Of a stretch of DNA of 64,000 nt, positions 56,209-64,000 are shown one piece after another. Below the pieces are notes generated by a model, which saw only the letters and a program-made list of their open reading frames with translations, was not told the DNA's origin and searched no databases. Made by a program: the position numbers and the translations under genes. Origin of the DNA: Certhia americana (taxonomy: Eukaryota > Chordata > Aves > Passeriformes > Certhiidae). How positions within the stretch are numbered: the first letter of the stretch is position 1; every line of letters begins with the position of its first letter. The stretch lies in assembly GCA_018697195.1 (NCBI GenBank), contig CM031864.1, positions 26,508,944-26,572,943 of the forward strand, written 5' to 3'.

Positions 56209-59104
56209 GTGGGATGTGGACTGTAACCAGCTCACTGTTTCACATCAATTTGACAATGAAGACAGTTCAGATGGAGCCTAAATCAGGGAAATACTCCAGC
56301 TTTCAAATATAATGGTTAGTCCAAAATAGTATCTATGTGGACACTTCTATGCAGGAAAGGTACGATAAAGATATCAGGGAGGAAAAGAATACTCAGACAT
56401 TATTAGCCTACTTAGCTAAGTTTTCCATGTGATATCCGCATAGAAGAGTCACAAAGAGCTAAAAGTTCTTTATCTCATCTCACTTGCTTTGCTGCTTCTC
56501 AGATGAACCCAAGCACCTCCAAAGGAACATGTGTAGCTGGTTTTTTCACAGGGAGAGAGTGTCTGGCTGGGAAGAGAAGTTGTTTAGTGCAAGAAGAAAG
56601 AGCCTGCATGACACTTGTGCTGCAGGGTACTCAGTGCTCCCTGCAGGGTGGGACACGCCAGGCAGGATTCCTGCCCTTGGAGGAGCCATGCAGCCTCTGT
56701 GTGATCACTCCTGGGAGCCTGCTGGGAGCAACAGCCCATTTACTCACTGCACCAGTGCTTCCTATAAATACATTTATAACCCTGGCATGCCTACCTTCCC
56801 GTAATCTCCAGGGTTTGTCTGGTTCACGGAAAGCCATTATGGGAACTGTAAACTTTTATGCTTGCCCTCTCTAGAAATTGTGTTGAAACTTTTATAACGG
56901 AGATTTTTCACCTTTTGCTTGTTTCTCCTGAAATCTTACTCACAAAGCAGTTCTATACAGAATTTTAAGCAGTGTGAGGTGGACCCAGCCAGGTTTATTG
57001 TCTGCACCTGCTCCAGTTTGTTCTCTCTGCACTTCGCTACAAGAGCTCAGTTGTCACAGTCTGAGTGCTGTGTTCAATGTAATAACATTGATAAATACTG
57101 TCTGTTCTTATTCTAATTACTTGTGCTGAAGACACTGAAATTCTCCTTAAGAAAATAATTTTTTTATGCAAGATGGCAATGTTTCTTTATAAATGTTCCA
57201 AAGAAAGGAGAAGGGAAGAAACAAACCAGAAGTTGTTTAGAGGTGTTTGTGTTAATAATATTTTGGCAGTCTTGCTTCTAGTTTTAGGAACTGGAGCAAT
57301 TATTGTCATGCAAACTTCTCTGCTTGGCTTCATAAAACTATTACTGAAAAGTTAAAATATTTCCTGAACACTGAATAAGTCTGTGTGAAATGTGCTTCCC
57401 ACTGAGTGAGAACAGCTGAGATGCACTGTTAATAGACAGCTTGTGAAACCTTCTGTGACCCTACTGAGGAAGATACCAATTACCATGAGAAATGTTCACT
57501 ATTGCCTATTTTCCAAGAAATATCAAGCAATAGCTAAGTACAGTTTTCTGCACACACAATAGATGCATTTGTGTAATTGTCTCTAGCCAGGAGGGACAGC
57601 ATTTCAGGACACCACAAGGGCTACTTCACCTCTGGAACAGCACCTCCGGAGGAATTTGTCAAGGGAATGCATCATTAAAGTTTCTAAAGTCCATGCAAAT
57701 CCTCACATGACAGCCAATGCCATTTGCACAGACAGAACATCACAGTCCTGTAATGGAAAGAGTAAGTCTTTCCTCTGTCCCTAATTAAATCTGTAACCCT
57801 GGTTCTCTTCTCCTGCCTTTTACTCCCTGCAGAGCCCTGAGCAAAGTGAAGTTGCTGGGAATTGTTCTGTACACCTTTGGAGCTACAGAGGGGGTATTAC
57901 TGCAGGAGTGAGCCACACTGGCGATTCCAGCGACCACCACAAATATCCTGCACAGCCCACAGCTCCAACCTTGTTTGCACACTCAGGTGATGAATATACC
58001 TGTCAGAATAATAAGTGGCTGAGCAAAGACCTAATGGAAAAACAGGAGAGAAATGCAGAGTCTTGATTCCAAACCCAAACCAGAATATTTGCTCTTTTAT
58101 CCAACAGTTTAGCCAAGCAGTAAACCAAGGAGAAAAATAGAATGGACAGCCTTATTAAATTCTACTTTAAGCTACCCGATACTAAACTGAATGTGAAAAT
58201 GGAGCATTTATCCTTTATGATTTATCAGCATCATTTATCCTTTAGCATGGGTGGGAAACGTTTTCTTATCCTGTAGGAACCCATGTCAAGGCAATCAGAA
58301 CAATGACCCCTCCAGATGGGGGAAAGGAAATAATATGGGTGGTGTGGGAGGGCAGAGTTTGTGCCATGACTTGTCTTCTTCTGCCCTGGCTCAGTGGAGA
58401 CAGGAATGGGAACCATCATTATAAATGGGTCAGAGAATCTCTTAACCAAATCAAGAGAGATCAGACTTTGGAGTTTTTTGTCTTTGTTTCTCTTCCCAAG
58501 TAATTTTTGTCTCTGGTAAATCATCATCCAGCACAGAGCTGCAGAGTCTCCATGACATGCTCCATTTGGGCTTTCTCCCCTGCCAGGACATGTGACAGGA
58601 GAATGAAATGTTCTTTTTCTTCCCTGCTGAAATCCTGCTCTCCTGCCCATTATGAATTAGATTCACAGGCTGAGTATCTCCCCCTGTGTTCAGCTTTCAT
58701 TACTAATAACCAGCTCGTTCTGCCTTACTAAAGAGAGCTTCTGACTCTGTTCAGACATTTCAAACACAGGAGCACACAGACTTCTAATTAGTGCTGAAAT
58801 ATTCTGCCTTGCACTAGCTACAAAGCAGTGCAAACACAGGCTGCAGAGGCTGCTCAAAGCCCAGCCAGGGACGCTGACTGCTCTGTTCGGTGTCTCTTAG
58901 CTGCCATTACTCAGATGTGGCAGGAATTGGAGGCTTTGCCCTATTTGAGCACAGGATGTTGCTTAAGACTCTGTGGAGTTGCTGTACATTGTTCTCCATT
59001 CCAGGTCACCCTGGTTATCACCTCGTGGCTGGGGGTTTTTTCATTGCTCCCTGGCCCTATCTCTGCATTCTGAATCAGTGATGTGATATCCTTCTTACCT
59101 AGCA
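56209..59104. other. Intergenic DNA, no gene seen
   Basis: About 2.9 kb. Frames of 123 (56503-56874, plus) and 139 codons (58231-58650, minus) overlap others on the opposite strand and have no recognisable domain. No repeat family identified. Confidence 0.55.
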
Positions 59105-59195
59105 GGATTTTTGGGATGTCCTGTGAGGGCCAGGAGCTGAATTTCATGATCCGTGTGGGTCCCTTCCAACTCAGGATATTCACTGACTCTCTATT
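59105..59195 (+). mobile_element. CR1 LINE 3' end fragment
   Basis: 'ggccaggagctgaatttcat', 'gatccgtgtgggtcccttcc', 'aactcaggatattcactgac' is the 3' end of the subfamily also seen at 13340-13768. Fewer than 100 bases remain. Confidence 0.85.
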
Positions 59196-59654
59196 TTTCA
59201 AAAATCAATTTATCGTAACTTTTCAATCCTTACATATGCTCAGGAAGCTTAAATCCTCTTGCTCTACTAGTCCTGTATCCCAAAAATTATTTTTTTAAGT
59301 TGCAGAAGCTGGGGAAAGATGACATATTTCATCTGGAGGAAGTATCAGCTGTCTATCTCTAAAAGTGATACACTTGTATTTGTTTTCTATGCCTTGCTGG
59401 TCGTCTCAGAGCAAAGGCTGCTCAGCAGGGAAAAGAAAAGCTCTGTTGCCTGTAGTATGCACTCAATAGTTTGTGTATCTTCATCATAAGCATCTTCATG
59501 CATCCCTTCACTAAATTAAATAGGTCATATTGCCTTGTGATTTATAGCCCAGAGAATCACTTGATTTCAAAGGGACAGCACAGGGTATAAATCAAAGGCT
59601 GTTTGACCCAACCATCTCTATGAAAAGATAGACTTTCAGAGCTCCTATTCGTTA
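59196..59654. other. Intergenic DNA, no gene seen
   Basis: Spacer between a CR1 end and an ancient LINE relic, with no feature supported. Confidence 0.5.
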
Positions 59655-59960
59655 TTTCTGATACATCCTTTTCAAGATGGGGTGATAAAACTGAGCGTGT
59701 GGTTCAAGGTGAGCTCCCACACTGATTTACAGAATGGCCTTACAGCACTTTCAGCACTGTGCTCTATTCTCTGCTTAGCACTTTGTAACATCTTGTTTGG
59801 GTTTTAATCATTGCAGAACACCGGGCAGAGATTTCCACCGGGCTGTTCACAATGACAGCTGGGACGTTTTTCCCTGAGTACTTACAGTTAATTTAGATCC
59901 CATCAATGTATCAATTGTTCCTTCCAGTGTGCCTTACCTTGCAGCTGTCACAGTGACTTT
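59655..59960 (-). mobile_element. Ancient CR1/L3-like LINE relic
   Basis: Ordered matches to an old amniote LINE remembered from reptile and bird genomes: 'ggttcaaggtgagctcccac', 'actgatttacagaatggcct', 'gctctattctctgcttagca', 'gggctgttcacaatgacagc', 'agttaatttagatcccatca' and 'ttccagtgtgccttaccttg'. Divergence is much greater than in the CR1 copies elsewhere. The family name should be confirmed by a profile search. Confidence 0.6.
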
Positions 59961-60109
59961 CAGCCCTATTGTGCTGCTGAGATACCAGACTTTGTTAAAG
60001 ATCTCTTGTCCTTTTGTAGATTAACCGACTCTTGATAGTTTTGAGAAAATAGTTTCATGGAAATTTGCCCAGTTTGCAACAGTCATCTTTCCAGCACAGG
60101 TAAAAATGT

Positions 60110-60293
60110 TCACAAAACAAAATAAAACAAAACAAGATAAAACAAACCAAACAAAAAAAAAACAACCCAAAAACCTTCCAAAAAACCCCAACCCCCCACC
60201 CAACCAAACTAACAAAACAAAACAAAAAAAAAACAAAAAAAACCCAACAAAACAACACCAACAAAAAAAACCTCGACCCAAACAAACCACCAA
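60110..60293. repeat. A/C-only low-complexity tract (AAAAC-type)
   Basis: About 180 bases of A and C on the plus strand with very few T or G, in CAAAA, CAAAC and CCCC units, like 1216-1365. Long Phe/Gly/Cys-rich frames on the minus strand here are artefacts of composition. Confidence 0.88.
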
Positions 60294-62484
60294 AATCTGC
60301 AATTTCTAGTGCAGAAAATAACACAAATATAATATTTCACTGTCAGTATAGCTTTATTTATTATTAGTTCCTGAAGCACATGGCTTTCTCAGCACAGTGA
60401 CAAGGTGTTAACATTTGGCCTCTCATTAAATTAAAAATTAAAAGCTATTGGCTTTACCCTGAGTCCTAGGAGGAGCCAGGGAAGCTGTGGAGAGCTGCTC
60501 CCTGAACTGTGAGCCCAGGGCAAAGTGGTGCTCAGCTGCAGTGGCATTTCCTTGGCCCACACTCCTGGCACAGAAGGATCTGAGTGACCAGTGCAGCATT
60601 TTGCTGAAACTCTTTGCCTTCTGATCCCATTTATTAGCATTTTAGGTATCACTCTGCTTGGAAACAAGCAGCCTATGTCAACAGCGAATGCTCACTCATC
60701 TCCCCACCTCTTTTCAGGCCTTTTTCAGGGTTTAAGGTGACCTTGCAACTTATGAAGGAAAATAAAGGATTGGAGTTAAATGTGTTATAAATGATTGACC
60801 TACCTGGATGGCAGCTGATAACGTGCTGGAGGCTGCAGGGTTCAGATACTGAACTTCATTCTGAGTGATAGACGCTATAAAGTGGAGATAACTCACATTG
60901 TAACAGCGACATTTCCTGAGAACTGGAATGAAAAATCAGGGGATTGTCCTGCAGTCAGAGACACAGCATGGCACAAACAGGCAAAAAGAACAATTATTGC
61001 AGCATTAAGCTGATAAGAGCAGCATTTTAGAATGATGCAGTGAGTTCAAGAGCTGCTCAGTCTTTGCTCTGCTCAGCCAGGTAGAGGAATGCAGTGTAAA
61101 AGGCCAGCCTGTGGTGGCACAGCAATCCCAATTTGGGGAAAGGAGGAACAAAGGATCAGAGTTGTCAAAGCAGAGCTTCTGAGATGAAAAATTTCTTGTG
61201 CCTGTGTATGAGGACACTTTGAAGACAGGCTTAGTCTGAAGAATGGTGAGAAGGAACTCATTTATTACATGCAGTCCTGCTGCAGAAGAGAACAGAGTGG
61301 CTTCAGGTCAAAATTAGAGCTGATTGAGATTTAAATAAAGAGCCCTTAAAATGCTCTTATTTAAATATTTTTTTAAAGAAGTGCTATAAAGCTGTCAGTG
61401 TAAAGATTTCCCTGGGCCCAATGGAGACCCTGAATCAGAGTCTGTAGTTGTGACATATGTGGGGACCTGGAGCTCAGATCTTGGGTCTGAACTGACCTGA
61501 TCTGTTCCCCCCAATTGCTGAACTAGTGGATGATTCTTTATTTTAATTGGAGATTCTTCCACTAATTTTTCTTCCAATTAACCTTTTTTCTACTCAAGAA
61601 CTTAAAACACCCCTTCAAAATCTATTTTTTAGATTTAAACCAGTTTGTCTTTCACTTGTTTTTCATTTCACATCCCCTTCCACGGTATTTTATATGCCTA
61701 AACAACATTTTTGCAAGCCCATGTGTTGCCATTGCCTTTAATTTCTGGATTTTTGATTTTGTGTTCTTTCACCATCTACATCCAAAGGAAGTATTAGAAG
61801 GAAATCACTTTCCTGCCTATTCATCCTGGATGAAGATTCTGGATAAAGCAGTGATCCTGTTGCCAGGTTTCATTTTGGAAAAGGCAAATTCACTTTTAAA
61901 CTCATGTAGAAGTATTAAAATAGCAAGTATAAATTATTTCTCATGGAGTGAGGAACAGAAGATCAAAAATAGGCCAGTGGTTTTGGTCCATACATGCATA
62001 TTTACACACATAACAGCCTGTTGGGAGATTGTGAAGAGTCAGAGAAAAAGGTGGATTTCTATTATTCAATTTCTAAATTAACAGCATTGTATTCTTTAAC
62101 CTTTGTATGGGAAACCTCTACAAGTACAAGAGCAAGTGGTGAAAGCAAGTGCTCTCATTAATTTCAGTAGAAATCCTCAAGGACTGTTCCCGGGGGGAAA
62201 AAAACATTGAAAAAGCCTCTCAGATATTTTGAAGCTCTAGAAATGGGGGAAAACTCATGATTTTGCAGCAGTTGTGCTGCCCCATCTAAGATATCCTACT
62301 GAAAATGTATCCCTTAAACCAAAATCACTCTCCTGGGTGACCTTGCTCTGTAGCTTCAGGCAAATTGTTTCTTCCTTTTTTGAAACGGTACCAACAGCAA
62401 ATCCTTTTACAGGTCCAAATGTAATTTCCATCAGATTTGAGACTTTATCTGATCATTTTTTGCTTAATTCACACACTCAGGGGA
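60294..62484. other. Intergenic DNA, no gene seen
   Basis: A+T-rich. A 141-codon plus frame (61656-62081) is rich in Phe, Ile and Leu from T-rich DNA and lacks any domain. Confidence 0.55.
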
Positions 62485-62745
62485 TAATAGAATAAGGGAA
62501 TAATCCTGAGTTGGAAGGGACCCATCAGGATTATCCAGTCCAACCCCTGGTCCTGCACAGACACCCCAGCAATCCCTGTGCATCCCTGAGAGCATTGTCC
62601 AAACACTCCTGGAGCTCTGGCAGCCTTGGGACTGTTACAATTCTCTGGAGAGCCAGGGCAGTGCTGGAGGCTGAAAAACCTTTTCCCAATATCCCAATAA
62701 CCTAACTCTCCCCTGACATAGCTCAAGCCATTCCCTTGGTTCCAA
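62485..62745 (-). mobile_element. CR1 LINE fragment
   Basis: 'taatcctgagttggaaggga', 'cccatcaggattatccagtc', 'gcacagacaccccagcaatc' and 'agagcattgtccaaacactc', then 'ctggagagccagggcagtgc' and 'tagctcaagccattcccttg', match the inverted 3' end of the 13340-13768 subfamily. Confidence 0.88.
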
Positions 62746-64000
62746 GTAACAGCCATACTCAATATTTTATATTTTTTTTCTTAATTCAGAAACAATAACC
62801 CTGTTGAGAAATATCTTTACAAAGCTTCCATATTAAAAAAAAACAAAACAAACCTCTACATGTAAATAACATACAATGACAATATATATTTAGTGTGCAG
62901 AAAGCAAACTCTAGCTGCCATGTGAAACTGGAAACATGATAATTACTACATTTGTAACAGGTGAGTAAATATTTGCAGCTCTGTGATAGGAATACTGCAA
63001 ACAGCAGAGTAGGAAAACACTTCAGAACAATGATTTGCAATTCCGAATACTTCCATATCATCTTTCATTCACGTTCCTTAAGGTATCTGGGAACTACAGT
63101 TGATAACAACCTCTATTCCAGGTACCTTTTCCCCAGTGAATTCTGCATCAAGTTCTATTCCTGCAGAGGTCTGAAAGGATTTTGTTTACTGCCAGTATAA
63201 CCTCTGTTGAGTATCTGAAACTTGAGCTGGTTTTCCTGCTTCATACATCACCTTCAAGAGTAAAAAATGTTGAGCTTGAAGTGGAAAGTTTTGTTGTTAC
63301 TAAAATAAACAGGAATAAATTTGTTCTTCTTTGATTTTGCAATGCCAGAGGCAAGACAGCAGATTGTCAGTGAGACCATCAGATGATGCACAGCCCAGAA
63401 TGGAAAAAAATCCCAAGGAAAAACAGAACAGAGCTGGAAAAGACCAGTTTTAGATTCCTATTCTTAACATTCAGTATATATAAGGAAGGCTGCATTTCCA
63501 AATTGATTTTGTTTGATTGGAAATTTCATTTCCAATTGATTTTGTTAAACATACAGGGTGATTAAATAAAAACATAGAAATGTTAAAGATATTAAAGTCA
63601 GCAAAGAAAGAGTGATTGTCTTAGATGGAAGGAGTACAGGGAGTTGCTTTCAGGCTGAAAATCTCTTGTAAACTATGGGGACTGACTATAAGATATTGAG
63701 ATATTTCTTTTAAACCATAGAGAAGTATGGGGAGATGGGAAGTTCAAATTGTAGACCTCAGCAAAGGAATGCAGTGTTAAAGTGAGCCAAGGTTGAAGTG
63801 GCTGTGATTCCATGAGAAGTTTGAACAGAGAGATGATGTGATAGAGCCATTTTTGCCCCCGAGAGAGAAAGAAGTGAATCTCTGTTCCCTGAGATGATCT
63901 TAAATATAGATAGAGAACCTTTGTTTTGAACAGTGTCTCTTTAAAAAAAAAAAAAAAAATTAAAAACCCCATACATCAATATGGCCCAGAGGCACATCTG
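62746..64000. other. Intergenic DNA to the window edge
   Basis: A+T-rich, with A17 at 63943-63959. No exon or further repeat family is supported. Confidence 0.55.

Noticed and set aside
60021..60324. Phe/Gly/Cys-rich hydrophobic minus frames as membrane proteins
   Set aside because: They are produced by the A/C-only tract and have no codon structure beyond its composition.
61656..62081. 141-codon plus frame as a gene
   Set aside because: T-rich DNA gives Phe/Ile/Leu bias, no domain is seen, and the length is compatible with chance in this window.

Overview
The window looks like gene-poor intergenic or intronic DNA from a bird, most likely a songbird. The case rests on repeats. About two dozen CR1 LINE pieces lie on both strands; most are 5'-truncated and many keep the avian CR1 3' end (cores such as TGCCCAGAGAAGCTGTGGCTG, then a CCAACCCAAACCATTCTGTGATTCT-like tail). 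There are also long terminal repeats of several endogenous-retrovirus (ERV) classes. Host-looking sequence is A+T-rich and its open frames are short and unconvincing. I found no rRNA, tRNA, CRISPR or bacterial-type operon, and no exon I would defend.

Layout. 1-7.6 kb: A+T-rich DNA with two CR1 copies, an A/C-only tract, a near-perfect palindrome at 3.3 kb, and a 10-N gap whose two flanks are the same 47 bases. 7.6-9.4 kb: a CR1 reverse-transcriptase relic joined to about 1.7 kb of coding-like minus-strand sequence with degenerate ~70-bp repeats and shifted frames, read as a broken gene or retrocopy of unknown identity. 9.4-24.7 kb: intergenic DNA with CR1 copies of several ages. 24.7-29.8 kb: one CR1 (minus) split by a complete but non-coding-looking ERV (24759-28975, minus). 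29.8-54 kb: more CR1, including two nearly identical young copies in inverted orientation 11-12 kb apart, plus low-complexity tracts. 54.1-56.2 kb: three unrelated solo-LTR-like units side by side. 56-64 kb: quiet DNA with an ancient LINE relic at 59.7 kb and another A/C-only tract.

The most interesting object is the ERV at 24759-28975. It has paired LTRs about 1.3% different by eye, a 6-bp target duplication (GGGCAG), a primer-binding site matching the 3' end of tRNA-Asn over 22 nt, and a polypurine tract. In place of gag-pol-env its 2990-bp interior holds a basic-peptide leader, a 13-copy ~32-bp GC-rich minisatellite and a CpG-island-like block with an RFX/X-box palindrome. This resembles a non-autonomous LTR element that picked up a host promoter or first exon. 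That reading is inference; a repeat-library and genome search would settle it.
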